Shown here: piece after piece, positions 1-12,000 of the stretch
Layout: every line of letters starts with the position of its first letter
Numbering within the stretch: the stretch's first letter is position 1
Assembly (NCBI RefSeq): GCF_036417845.1
Contig: NC_089980.1
Coordinates: 113,113,169 to 113,177,168, forward strand
DNA from: Apteryx mantelli
Taxonomy: Eukaryota > Chordata > Aves > Apterygiformes > Apterygidae
Length of the DNA stretch: 64,000 nt
Reading direction: 5' to 3'
Program-made: the position numbers and the translations under genes
Notes under the pieces: generated by a model
Seen by the model: only the letters and a program-made list of their open reading frames with translations
The model's database searches: none
Told to the model about the DNA's origin: nothing

Positions 1-200
1 CTACCGTATACCCTTGACCGATGAACGGTACGTCTCTATCGGGGAAGGTCGTCCTCTTCGACCGAGCGCGCAGCTTCGGGAGGGACGCACATGGAGCGGT
101 GAGGGAGGAAGGGGACACCCGCCTAGCCAGCCAGATCAGCCGAATCAACCCTGGCGATCAATGGGGTGACAGATGTCGCAGCCAGATCGCCCTCACATCC
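1..200 (-). ncRNA. RN7SK: 7SK small nuclear RNA, 5' 200 nt (3' part lies outside the window)
   Basis: The reverse complement starting at position 200 reads GGATGTGAGGGCGATCTGG and follows vertebrate 7SK almost base for base to the window edge. Human 7SK is about 331 nt, so about 130 nt lie off the left end. The paired GATC motifs of the 5' hairpin that bind HEXIM fall at RNA positions 42-45 and 64-67 (156-159 and 134-137 here), as in human 7SK. The RNA is a Pol III product that scaffolds HEXIM, LARP7 and MEPCE and sequesters P-TEFb, so it restrains Pol II elongation. The small plus-strand open frame at 21-230 is an accident of this RNA gene. A complete external promoter argues for a functional locus rather than a retro-copy. 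The neighbouring GSTA genes match the human locus. Confidence 0.96.
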
Positions 201-221
201 GAAAGTAACTGCGGCGGCAGC

Positions 222-229
222 GCTATATG
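222..229 (-). promoter_or_regulatory. RN7SK: RN7SK TATA box
   Basis: On the minus strand this reads TCATATAG, 22-29 bases before the 7SK start at 200. That is the spacing of the TATA element in type 3 Pol III promoters (7SK, U6). Confidence 0.85.
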
Positions 230-249
230 AAGGTCCTAATACCGCTTTT

Positions 250-267
250 CTTTCTTGTTAGGGTGAT
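250..267 (-). promoter_or_regulatory. RN7SK: RN7SK proximal sequence element (PSE)
   Basis: The minus strand reads ATCACCCTAACAAGAAAG, close to the vertebrate PSE consensus (YTCACCNTNANTNAAAG type). It lies at -50 to -67, where SNAPc binds. Position and sequence agree. Confidence 0.85.
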
Positions 268-390
268 TGTTTATAGGCCGGAAGCTGGAGAACTTTGCAA
301 CGAGACCGTTTTTCTCTGCCCAACAAACAGGATCTGTCAAAACTAGAGCAAGGTTAGAACAACGCTGCCGATCTTTTAAGTCACATTTTT

Positions 391-420
391 CTCCCAGAAG
401 CCTTTGCGTAACATGCAAAT
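391..420. promoter_or_regulatory. RN7SK: RN7SK distal sequence element: SPH (ZNF143/Staf) site plus octamer
   Basis: Bases 391-408 (CTCCCAGAAGCCTTTGCG) match the 18-base Staf/ZNF143 consensus at about 16 positions. Bases 413-420 are a perfect Oct-1 octamer, ATGCAAAT. Together they form a typical snRNA distal element about 190-220 bp before the 7SK start. They also lie at the edge of the CpG island that probably drives the divergent GSTA gene, so the element could serve both directions; that last point is inference. Confidence 0.82.
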
Positions 421-429
421 ATAGGACTC

Positions 430-830
430 CCTATTGGCGGTTGCCCTGCTCGTCACCGCCTACCGCGTTGTTGGTGAGGGAGGGAGCGGGTGGCGGCGCG
501 CAGTGGTTCGTGCTGGCCCTGGACGCAGGTGGGTGCGCGCGCGGCGCGCTCCGGCGGCCCTCGTGCGCGGGCGGCTCGGTCCGGTCCGGTCCGGTCCGGT
601 CCGGCTGGTGGGGGGAGGGGGAGCGGGGTGGCGTGGTGGGCGGCCGCCGCGGCTCGGCGAAGCCCCCGGGCGGGCGGCAGCGGCGGCGGGTTCCTGTTTC
701 CCTTCGCCGCCCGAGCTGCCTTTGGCGCTCGGACGAGGTACTGTAGGCCGCGCCGGGTTTTGCTCGCTGATCGAGTATCTTATCTGGAAACGGCGTCACC
801 GGCCGTGAGGCCAGGCCTTTCTTACCTCAG
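430..830. promoter_or_regulatory. CpG island, probable promoter and first non-coding exon region of GSTA gene 1
   Basis: This stretch is very GC- and CpG-rich with many GGGCGG-like boxes and no TATA, whereas the flanks are AT-rich. A possible exon-1 donor is GACGAG followed by GTACTG at 737/738, but the true start site and donor cannot be fixed from sequence. The overlapping open frames on both strands (267-873) are low-complexity products of base composition and are not called as genes. Confidence 0.7.
576..604. repeat. CCGGT pentanucleotide microsatellite
   Basis: About six perfect tandem copies of CCGGT inside the CpG island. Confidence 0.9.
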
Positions 831-2853
831 GTCTGAAGAAAACCTGCCTACTCTAGCACTTCTGATCTCTTAGTGACAGTTTGTTTTCTTTTGCTCTTTG
901 CCTCCAGGCCCTCCCCCACCCTAAATAATTAACGTGATGGTTCCCTGCTTAATGACCTAATCATTTTTTATATTGTACCCGTGGAGAAATTGTCCCCAGT
1001 GGCAGCGGTTGGAGTTGGTGGCCCAGGAGGCTGTTACCAGCCCTGTGGTCAGTAGGGGACTTTCCTTCCAGATTGGTCTTGTGCGCTTTGGAGCAGAAAG
1101 GAGCAGCTGGGGGCTGCTGAATGTGTGAAGTGAAAATCAGCTTTTCACTGCTGTGCTGTTGGTGCGTATGGGTGGCATGAGAGCGATGGCTTCTGGTATG
1201 GCTGTTAGCATCCTCCCTCCTGCAAGTTTCTCTCTTCACCTGCTGGGCTAGCCGAGCTTCATCAGTCTCTGTCGGAATAAGAGGGGATGGCACCGTGAGT
1301 CAAAATCAGGTTTGCCATCCACTGTGCAGGAAAAAGCCTGATCGCTGCTTGCTTCAGTTCCCCATTGGACTTCCTTGCTCTTGCAGCACTGCATGGCAGG
1401 TGCAGCCTTAGGAACCAAGGGGTTACGGCTTGCTTCAAAGCCTGCTGATATCCACGTATTTAAAAGACAAGCATCTGTCAGGTCTTTGCCTTTTGTTTTT
1501 TCATGAAGCTTATGTAGTTCGTTCTGATACCTTTTTTTTTTTCAGTCTTTTTTTTTCCCCCCCCCCATGCACTTTTTTATTTATTAGTGGTGCAGATGCT
1601 ATTTTGCAATGCTCGTATTCCCAGTGACTTACCTGAGAAGAGAAGGAGGTCTCTGAGCTGCCTAGAAGGGCTGACCAGCCTTGCTCATTTGTTCCTGTGG
1701 TCAGCTGAAGTCTTTGTGTCTTTTTTTTTTTTTGTGCCTATTTAATAAACAGGCAGATGCCTTGCCTAGTGCTGCTTCTGTGTTCAAGGCCTTTCAAAGG
1801 TCGCCTTCCACCCCCCCCACCTGGTATGAAGGAACTCTTGCAAAAACATTGTGAACTGGAGGCTATTGTTCAAATGCCAACAGACCCTTTCCCAGGCTTA
1901 AATTCTTGGAGGGACAAAGAATATCCCTGCGGAGGAAAAACATTCGCAGTTGCAGTAAGGAGTTACTGTTATGCAGTTCTGTGTATGACATACCTGTACG
2001 ATGAAATTTGATGTTCCCTTGGCTTATGGCTCTACAATGGAATCCAACTCCTGCTGAGACCAAAACACTAGTCTAGTTAAAACAAACAAAAAGGTTTATG
2101 AAGTCGTTCAAGAACTAAAATTCTTCTCTCAAAGCAGCATTGTAGACTTCAGCAACTTAAAAGTCTATAAAGTTATGCTTAATAATAAAGATTATTAATA
2201 GAAATGAGACCAGTAGAAGGGTAAATTGTATAACAATCTGAATCTTTGTATTTTAATCTGGATTCTTGCAGAAGAAATTGGTCACTCTTTTGAAGTTCTT
2301 ACTTATCCTAGATCACCTACTTATCCTGGATCACCAGAGCTAGAAAGAAAAGTGAGAACTTTTGAAAACACATTCTCATACTTCATCTAATTATGTGTAG
2401 AATTAGTCTTTAGATACTTCTGGCATTCTTTGATACGAGGACTGTCAGACTTGAAAAAGCTGTATAGTCCCTTTTCCCCTCTTTGACTGAAACATGGCTT
2501 TTAGCAGTGGTTGTTTTAGAAACTCTAGCACTAAAACTTTTTTTTTCTCCTGAAGGATTTTAAAGATTTCTTTAGTGGTGACTTTATTTTCTCAGTTATC
2601 TCCTATGTAGCAACTTGGTATTTGCACTTTCTGTCTTTTGGGGGAATGAAAAGAATTATGAAACACTGTTATTGTGATTTGACTGTGCAACAATGAAACC
2701 AAATCAGTTTGGACCAAAACTTTATTGAAGTGTTTAGTCTAAAATTAACTTAAATTTCTGTGAACTACTACTTCAACTGCTGTCAGATTTTTGTGATTAT
2801 TATTAAATTGTTATCTCCATATAAATATTTTAGGTGACAAGAAGTTTGAAGAC

Positions 2854-5800
2854 ATGGCTGGAAAACCTAAACTTTACTACTTTGATGGAAGAGGCAAAAT
2901 GGAGTCAGTTCGCTGGTTGTTAACTGCAGCTGGGGTTGAGGTTTGTTTTAGCATTTTCAATTTTAATCTGGAAGCTTGTCGTTGAGGCAGATCACTTGAG
3001 TTAGTAGCCAGCAAAGAAAAAGTGTTCAAGATGGCATAGTAAACAGTATTGCCTAGCCCCCTATTCAATATTACTACTTTAGGTCAAGTGTGTTGGATGA
3101 AATTGTCTGTCGAATACTAATTAAACCATCCTTACTCCAGTTCCTATTGCCAGTTTTTTGCTAGAGTTGCCTGTAGCAGCAGCTTCCAAATACAGCAGAC
3201 CAAGAGGTTTTGCCAGTGCTTCTGCCCCTTGCATGTTCTCCTTCAGAACCATACCTGAAATGGAAGGAACCATGCTGTATATTCTCTTCCTTGTATGATG
3301 CTTAACAGGTTTGCCTAATCTTTGAAAGGTTACAAGATGCTCATTTCCTTTTCTTCCCTATTCTCTTCTGTCAGTTTGAAGAAGAGTTTCTGAAAACACG
3401 AGAACAGTATGAGAAGCTCCTGCAAGGTGAGTCCAGATGAAACCTCAAGAAAAGTGTGAGCAGGCTTTACTCTAGCCTCAGATAAGGTGTGTTTGATATT
3501 GCGTTTGGGACTTTCAGAGGAGGGGGGGAAGTAAAACTGAGAGCTGTGAACAGGGGAGAACAGGGCACTGGTGTTTTGTTTTGTTTTGTTTTGTTCCCCA
3601 AGTGTGGACAGGCACAACTGAAGATTAAATGCGTTTTCCAGGCCTTCCAGTTGTTCTGTTCTCCCTTTGTCCACTGCTGCCCCTCCTGTTGATGAAAATT
3701 CACTTTAGGTGATTTAAGAACATGTGATTACTTCTGAAAATGGGCCATAGCAAATGTTTTTGTGCCTAAGCTATAAAATGGCTGGTTAAAGGTCATGGTC
3801 CCTGAGCATTTGCCAAGCTGTATTTGAAATTCTTTTGTCAGAATTCATCAGATCCTCATTGATGAGGAAAACGGTGTCATACAGTTACCATATGAATTTT
3901 ATTCCCTTCTACGCATCCCACCTGGTCCCACACATTTACCCTGGATTTCAACAACTTGCAAAGGCTTATCCTAAAGCTTCATTGAATGTCCTAATTTAGC
4001 TTTAGATACTCATTATAAGGGAGACGTGGAAATCTGGCATTTGCTTCAACTGTGTTTCAAATAGTAGAACAGAAATATATTTTTATGTATTTATTTAGAA
4101 TTAGATGTTCTTTATTTATATGTTTTAGAGTCATTATCTCCACTGTATTTCAATATCCATATAAAAGCTGTTGTACACAGTCCAGACTGCAACTTAGTGA
4201 ACCTTTTGTTTTAAGTGAGGTTGTTAATCCACAGTAATTCTGCTCTTCAATTTAATTTGTCTTGCACCATTGTAATTTATTGTTTGCATGTTAAAAAAAA
4301 AAAAAAAAACCTTCCACAGTATAATATAAGGACTACTCACAGCAAATTTGCTGTAAAAGTAAACACCTTCTCCTGAAAGCAGCAGGAAATCTGATATGGA
4401 GTTATTGGATCCAGTACAATAATGTGTGACTTCCCGTTTCTCTAGATGGAGCCCTGCTGTTTCAGCAAGTGCCCATGGTGGAGATTGATGGGATGAAGAT
4501 GGTGCAGACCAGAGCCATCCTCAGCTACATAGCAGGAAAGCACAACCTCTATGGGAAGGACCTGAAGGAGAGAGCCCTGTACTGTAACAGTACTACTCTT
4601 CTTGAATTTATTATAGTAGTTTAGATACATCTAGAATTAATTGTTAACTAGCACACCCAGGGTATCGCCTGTGTGCCTCAGTGACACACATAACTTCTAG
4701 TGAGAGTGACAGGCTTCTGTTGGATGCAGGCCAACTGATTTGTTCTAATTAGATTATGTTTGTGTAAAAATATTTGATGCAGTGGTTTGCAGTGCTCTAA
4801 TAAAACATCAGCCTGTAGTTTATTTGGCACCACTTAGACTTGGGATAAAACCCTAAAGGTGGGATTCATCTAGATGACTAAACTAGTTCAGAATGAATCA
4901 CCTTATGGTACTATGTGTCTCCCTTTAGTGATTCTGAAGGGATTTATATCAGCATTTGCTGTTTGAAGTTAAAGATTTTTAATGCCTGTACAATCCTGTT
5001 TAGAATTAATCCTGGACAGTGGGACAAGTGAAGCACCAGCAATGCTACAAGTACGAGTGAGACTGAGATTGAGATTTTTTTTTGTTTACTCTTTAACTGA
5101 AAAAAATAATTTTCCCTGGTAGAAAAAAATTCAACTTTTACTACCACAAAACAAATCTGACTAGGAAAGTGCTTTGCCTATAAAGGTGCCTTCTCATTTA
5201 AGTTGGTGGTGTGTGTGTGCGTTTGTTTGTTTGTTTTTAGAATTGATATGTATGTAGGAGGAACAGATGACCTTATGGGCTTTATTATGAGATTTCCCTT
5301 CTTATCAGCTGAGGATAAAGAGAAGGAATGTGCCCATATAATTCAAAAGGCCACAAGCAGATATTTCCCAGCCTATGAAAAGGTATGTAGGAGCATTATT
5401 TCCTTCTATTGCTCTGGAATAATGACAAAGGGAATGCTGGTTATTTTACCAAAAGCAAAGGAAACGGGAAAGAATCAGTACAGTACTTTAACCCGGGATG
5501 TCATATTGTCACCAGGCTGGAGAGATGAGTGGGAGGTCAAAGCAGTATGAGAGAAGAGGTGGTAGGTTAAATGCAGGAATTCCTAAGTGAGATTCTATGG
5601 GCTGAGCAATATCAGTGTTCAGACTGAAGGATCCAAATATCCCTGTAGACTTAAAAGTTTGATCTAACAAGTACATGAATATGTCTGTGTAAAGTCTAAA
5701 TGGCAACTTCCTGTTTTTTAAGAAAAAGAAAACTGGATAACTTGCCATTGCAAAGTTATCGCAGTTTTAAAATAGCTAATTGTCATCTTTGACATTTCAG

Positions 5801-8366
5801 ATACATCTACATGGCTTTTTAACTACAGTAACACAGCGAGTCTCAGAGATTCTCAGTGTTTTAAGTTCCCCAGGTAGATGGAGGAGCAGCTCCTGGTGCT
5901 GAAGTGTTCTAGTCAGAACTGTCTGCTGCATAAGCCATACTGGGATCTTGGTGTCTCTCTAACAGATCCTCTGAGAGATTGGACCCAACAGGTGCTCTCA
6001 GTGCAAGCTTAACATACACGGACAGGATGATCTGGCAGAAATAGCTGCTTCACTCTTTTAAAGGTTGAAGGGAGGGCAGTTTCCCACTTAAATGCTAGCT
6101 TGTTGGTTAAAACACTAGTCCTAAGTATGGTCAATGGAGTTCAGTTTTCCCCTGCATTCCACTTGTGTCCTAGCCAAAAAGCTTTAGGTAATGTAAAAAG
6201 AGATGTGATCAATCTATTTTCCCATTGAAGTTGTAACTATATACAGAAAATTCAAGATTTATTAGTCTGGAAAGGAGAGAAAACCAAGGAGGTATCTAAC
6301 CCCATAGTTCAGTACTTAGGGTTACATATGAGTTTAGGGGGGAGGGAGGAAGGATGGGTAAGAGAAACCCTGCGGTTCTAAATCACTACTGTGAGGATTT
6401 CTCATATATAATCTATAAAATGATCAGTGAGTGCAGGAAGTGAACCCACATCTCCAAGACTAATAATATCCCTAGCTGCGTGAGAGAGAAAAAGGTCAGA
6501 AGAAGAGTAGGCACAGGAAGTATTGTGAAGGAAGGTGTACCTGAGCATTTTGAAAACATCAGCCAGGGCTGACTATCCACATCTAAACTCTTTCATTCGT
6601 AACGCTTGCAGGTTTTGAAAGATCGTGGGCAGGCCTTTCTTGTTGGCAACCGTCTTAGCTGGGCAGATGTTCATCTTCTTGAAGCCATTTTAATGGTAGA
6701 AGAGAAGTCATCGGATGTTCTTTCCGAGTTTCCTCGATTACAGGTAGCTACACTAACAACACACTTACATGGCTGGAAACATGACAAATGGTCCCTCAAA
6801 GTCTGTCACGTGTGGACATGGACAAACAAGAATGTTTGTCACTTCTTTCCTTCTAGTCCTGTTCTGCTACCATTAGGAAGAGCCTCCTAATAGGCTTCAT
6901 CTGGAGAATGCATTCTTTTCTAGAATAATCCCTGTATAGATCTGAAGAAACCCACCCTGCTGACTTTTTTTTTTCTGTCCCATCACTAGTTCTGTGATAC
7001 CTTTCAGTAGAAAATATTTTTCAGATCACAAGATGTGATTTGTATAAAGTACACATCTGAAACAACAGATAACTGTTTCCACTTCATTCAATATCAATAC
7101 AAGACAGAAGAGGGCTGTTTTATTACTTTTTAAAATTATGAGTTTGGAGTAAAGGGGAGTAAACTTCCTCCATGGCTAAAACTATATTTCGTGTCTTATT
7201 TCAACAAGCAATTTGTTAACGAATGTGTAAGGAAAAGGTGGTTAGGAAGACTGAAACGAGTACAGGAGCATCATTTACAGAAATCATTAAGAGTCTCTAC
7301 TGTTACTGGGGAAACTACTAATGATAGCTCTCTGGAACTGCCTGATCAGTAGAGGAAATATTGTTAAGACCAGAGCTACATTAATCACACTTTGGGGAAG
7401 AGATTCTCCTGCTGTTGACCCGTTCAGCACTTCTGATAACACCCTAAGGATAGAGGGATCAAGACATGGATCCTTGGAAAGAATATTAGCACAGTGAAAC
7501 ATAGAAAGCTGGCAACCTGTTCTTCTTCCCTAGTGTTCTTGCCACAGGAGTGGAACTGAAGTTTTTCTGAAGCACTCTGTGTAGGTGAGGATGCTAACAT
7601 AAACATTCAGTGTCCATACAATATGTCTTATTTACCTAGAAGTGTTTAAAAAAAACCCTCCAAAATCATTTGAGTAAATGGTACAATCAGACTCCATCAA
7701 ACAATACTTTTTAAATGTGCAACACTTAGATAAGTGTATTTAAATGTAGTCTTTACTTGCAGCAGTGTGGTTAAGCCTTAGTATTTCCTATTTCTTCCTC
7801 TGCTATCACTTCAATCACTTATGGCAGTGCTAACATTTGAAGTATGTTCTTTCATAGCATCCCCACAGTTAATCTTGCTTTGAGTAAGTACTTACCTGCA
7901 TGAACAGTGCAAATATTGCACAGATGGTGTTTCTTCCAGTGTAACCACGTTGACTTTTTCCTTTTTGTTCACTTTGAGAGCAATCCCCTTCTGCTTGTCA
8001 TGATCTGACGCCAGCTGCATTTCACAAGCACAAAGATGCACAAGTTGAGGGGAAAAGTACCACTATGTCAGTCTTGGACTGGCTCACGCAAGCCTTAAGC
8101 ATAGACACTTTTTGGGTTGTATTGCAACTAAATAGTGCCCTCTTCAGTTAAATCCTCTGCTTACACAAATCAGTCTAACTATTTTGTGGGTGTGTGTTAC
8201 ATTCTGATCTTTAAATACCATGTACTTGTTTACTTTTTAGGCATTTAAAGCAAATATAAGCAGCATCCCTGCAATCAAGAAATTTCTAGAACCAGGAAGC
8301 CAGAGAAAACCTGTTCCTGATGATAAATATGTGGAGACTGTGAGAAAAGTTCTCTGGATGTATTGA
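2854..8366 (+). CDS. GSTA4: Alpha-class glutathione S-transferase, gene 1 of the array (GSTA4-like)
   Basis: Cytosolic dimeric enzyme joining glutathione to electrophiles. Coding exons are 2854-2940, 3375-3426, 4446-4578, 5241-5382, 6612-6743 and 8241-8366 (223 aa, no gaps against human alpha GSTs). Exon 2 begins at the acceptor at 2833 with 20 nt of 5' UTR. Seen: Tyr9 (catalytic), Gln54-Val-Pro56, Gln67-Thr68, Asp101 and Arg131 of the glutathione site, and Phe52 of the dimer lock. Tyr212, Gly12, Phe111 and the LEPGS stretch are shared with human GSTA4, known for 4-hydroxynonenal conjugation, and the gene is nearest RN7SK as GSTA4 is in human. Against this, residues 107-108 are Met-Arg rather than Ile-Met. 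Position 15 is Lys instead of the usual Arg. A poly(A) signal AATAAA lies at 9021-9026. Family assignment is certain; GSTA4 orthology is probable. Confidence 0.95.
7896..8014 (-). other. Exon-like antisense open segment inside intron 6 of GSTA gene 1
   Basis: On the minus strand this 119-nt segment follows a pyrimidine-rich acceptor ending GAAATGCAG and is followed by a perfect donor GTAAGT. It is open in one frame only (39 codons plus 2 nt); the other two frames stop. The translation is lysine/valine-rich and ordinary in composition, starting [21 protein letters not shown] do not recognise it. It could be an exon of an unknown minus-strand gene, a pseudo-exon or chance. Confidence 0.35.
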
Positions 8367-9020
8367 TATGAAAGCAAATTAGCATGGCTATCTAAAACAA
8401 CAACTGTGCTTGGCTTAAGAAAACTATCAGATTGTACATGCGTAATTAAACTCCACAGGGAAGGTGTAGGGACATTCAAAAGGAGGTTAAATTAACAGTA
8501 TCTCATGTTCTCTCACACAAAATGCAATATGCAAGTATTTTTCATAACACTTTACTATTAGCCTATTTTTTCCTTCATTCTTCTTGAGTGTTTTCTAGTA
8601 ATTTTAAGGGACTGAAATGGCAGCAAGTCTTCCTAGAAACTTTCTGGAAGCAGGGGGAAAAGCGAAAGAGAAAGAAGTGTGAGTTGCTGTCTGACAGCTT
8701 CAGTACGTTCTGGTAGATATGAGGACTTTATTCGGAGATCCAGATCAGATTACAATATGATGATGGGTTCTGTTTCAGGCCTTTAACGAATTTTTTGATA
8801 TAGTTGTAGGAAAATGAAGCAAATAGCTTTTAAAGTAGGAGGGAGATGCTTCTCTTTCCAGGTCTGTTGGACATTAATGACTTGCCTGAAATGTCTGTAT
8901 TGTGCCTTCATAATTAAGTTGTTTCTTAATTCAGCAGGAAAAAAAAGTACAAAATCTGACTGACAAATATCATTGCTGTATAATGCTGTAATTGCTGTAT
9001 TTAGAGGACCTTTTCTATTC

Positions 9021-9026
9021 AATAAA
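9021..9026 (+). terminator. Poly(A) signal of GSTA gene 1
   Basis: AATAAA 655 bases after the stop codon, followed by a TG/T-rich stretch (gtggtcatgttgtctt) that fits a downstream element. A further AATAAA at about 9587 is a possible alternative. Confidence 0.6.
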
Positions 9027-9044
9027 CTTCTTATTCTTATGTGG

Positions 9045-12000
9045 TCATGTTGTCTTCCGCTTATGAATGAAAGTTGTAGCTTGCAAACCTCATTTTTACT
9101 TCTCCTAGAGAATACTTTATACTTGATATGAAGGGTTTTTTTGTTAGCTCACATGCTATGGGCATATTCATGAAGAGTCATTTCATTTTATTTAGAAACC
9201 AGAGAATGGAGATGTGAAGCAGAAATAGGAATTATACCAGCTTTGCGATTGTTTAGTATCTAAGTTCTAATACTTGCCAAAATCAAAATGTGCTCTTTTG
9301 TTATTATTATTTTTTTTAATCTGTGTTTTCAACAAATGACTTGACAAAGGAATTGCAACCGTCTTGGGTAAACTGTACTTACGCTTTGAAAAGCTGCTCT
9401 GTAGGAAGGTATTATAGGGTTTCATATCTGCTGTTATAGTTTTATATTAATGGTATACAGTTTACAAGAAAAAGACTTCTGCTCAGTCCCTAATGCCATT
9501 GTTAATTTCCTTGTTAGCTATAGGTTGAAAAAAAGAGATGCTTCTTGCTCTTGTATTGCAGTGAATATGCTTTCTATGTAATAATTAATAAATGAGTTGC
9601 CCACTTGAGAACTCATCAATCCCGTCATCTTGAGAGTGAGTACAGTCCTCAGCTCTATGAACTCTTTTCCTTCATTTCCAAGAACACAAGGTTTAGATCA
9701 GTCTAGCCTGGCTCATCTGTCATCTGCCTTCTTAATAACAATTGCAATTACAGTTTAATCCATAGCTTAATCTTGAATTGGCATAGTAAGAGTTTGAAAA
9801 AACTTGTAGTTGTTGACCTTAACTACTTTGCTAACTGAACTTTTTCTCCAGGATATGAGGAAATTTGTGGTGTAATGTTGTTTGAGTGAGTGCTCCTCTA
9901 GGAGATACAAATGATTGTCTGCCAATACTTGTCATTAATAAGTTTGCAGCCTGTGGCCAGTAGAAATGAAACTGAACTGCAAAACAGTTGATACTGACCA
10001 CTTGGCATCAACACCGTGTGTGTTTGGCAGGGTGGGGGGGTGGCTACTTCAGCCTGGCTCAAGTGTGGTTGTGTGGACTGAAGGCCCATTGAAGGGCATT
10101 AGGTGCACTCCTGGAGCACATCTTTCAGTTCAATTTCATCCAAAAGGAGTTTGGTTTGTGCACTCCAGGATCACTCTGTGATGAAAACCAAAGCAGAGGC
10201 AGGAAATTCATTTTAAAAGCATGCTCCTGTTCTAGACCACTAAAGTAGACATGCTGTAACACTCCAGTTCTGGCCCAACTGATGGGTCATTTCCTGATGT
10301 AGATCTCTGTTTATTCTGTGAGAGAAGGTTGGTGAGAACTTGCTTTATTGTTCTGTGGGTTTTTTGTTTATTTTAACTTCTCAATTTGATTTGAGATGAC
10401 AACATCTAAGTGTGAAGTGTCTATATATGAGCTAGTGCATGCCTCCATGTAACATCTACAGCCATTTTTGTGTATGCTGTCATCACAGGGCTCCATGATG
10501 TGATGTAGGAACTATTGGAGATTCATGGCCTTCTGTAGCAGCTGGCATAAGGCACCTGAGCTGTCACAAGGTGCTCACAGTCAGGAGATGGAGCTGAGCC
10601 CGGTCAATGGACACTTTGGAGCAGGGAGAACAACAGAGCCGCCTTGCTGGTAGTTGTCTGCTTTAGGGTGAGCTGAATCATATGTTGCTTGTCATTCTCC
10701 TGTCTTGGGGAACGTTTCCACAAGGATTAGTAGTGCTGGACAAAGGACTGCTTTGAGCCCTTCGTTACTGGAAGGAATGGACAGAGATTTTTAAGGACGT
10801 AATCATTCTTATTTGGATATTTACACACAGGCTTGTCAGTTTTGTTTCTAGCCTGTACTGAATGACAGGTCTATAGACTATTATCACGATCTTCCAAATT
10901 CTAGGGAAAATGGGGAGGGGTTTAGATCTAAGCTTTTTGTAAACCCAATGGAAAATAAAGGGATCTTAAAGGCTATCAGTCTGCAGGAGTTGCCTGGTAT
11001 ATGCTAGCTAATGTGTAAAATATCCTTGTACTGAGTATCCCTGAGTCCTGGTATAGCACTCTAGTAGTAATTACCTTGATCATTAGCTGACTTTGGTAAT
11101 GCTTTTAAGGCACATCAGAGCACTTTAGTTCTGTTATCAGCTTTCAAGTTAGTAGTAAGCAAAGAGAATATGCAGAATGTTTGTTGCTATCTCTCCTATG
11201 CTTCCCAACATCACAGGCCCAATATCTCCTGGCTCATAATTAATTAAGACCATATGTTAGCTCTAGGATTAGTCTCACTCCTAAATGTCCCCAAAACAGT
11301 TAGATCTTAGGTTGTTCAGATGTATTTTGCAAGAAGGATTTGAGTCTGTTTTCAACCGCTGCTGTATTAAGATCTATATATGTACAAATCAGCCCTCAGC
11401 AGCAGCATCTTGATAGCCAGGCATAAGTTATGCTTAGTGGGAGTGAGAATTGTAGTCCTGTGTGGTAAGACAGGGTGCAGCTTTGGCTAAAAACACTTGC
11501 TGTCAGCAGAACTATGGGTTCATTCCATTGAAAGCAATGGGAAAATTCTCATTGATCTAATAGTGGGTGCAGGATGTAGACTTAGAACAGGTTACGGTTC
11601 CTGGTAACAATACAGGATCTTTATAGATTACTGTCCATTGTGTTTGCCTGTGGTTTGGTAGGTTGCAGTTAACTCCAACAGAACATTACTATTTGGGTCA
11701 TGCAAGAAAGCAAGCTGTGAACAGCCATCTTCAGACTCAGTATTGCCAGCTGAAGATGTTACCCAAGTGAGTAGCTTACTACTTCTTCTCTGATCTGAAT
11801 CATCTGACAGGACAGTTCATGTGAGTATCCTTCATTCTCCTCAGGTAAAAGTAACAGATTAACTCAAGCTGCCTGGTGGAACTGAGGCAGGTTGGAGAGC
11901 ATTGCCACCGACTGCTTTACTGGCAGGGGAAGGAATCTGGAAACCTCTGCTAGAGAAAGAGAAATGGAAGGAGTAAAGGAAAAGCCAGCTATTCATAGGG

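Noticed and set aside
21-230. 69-aa open frame on the plus strand
   Set aside because: It runs antisense through the 7SK RNA gene, which fully explains the sequence.
431-873. Four overlapping open frames of 122-159 aa on both strands
   Set aside because: CpG-island composition makes stops rare; frames overlap on both strands and show no domain.
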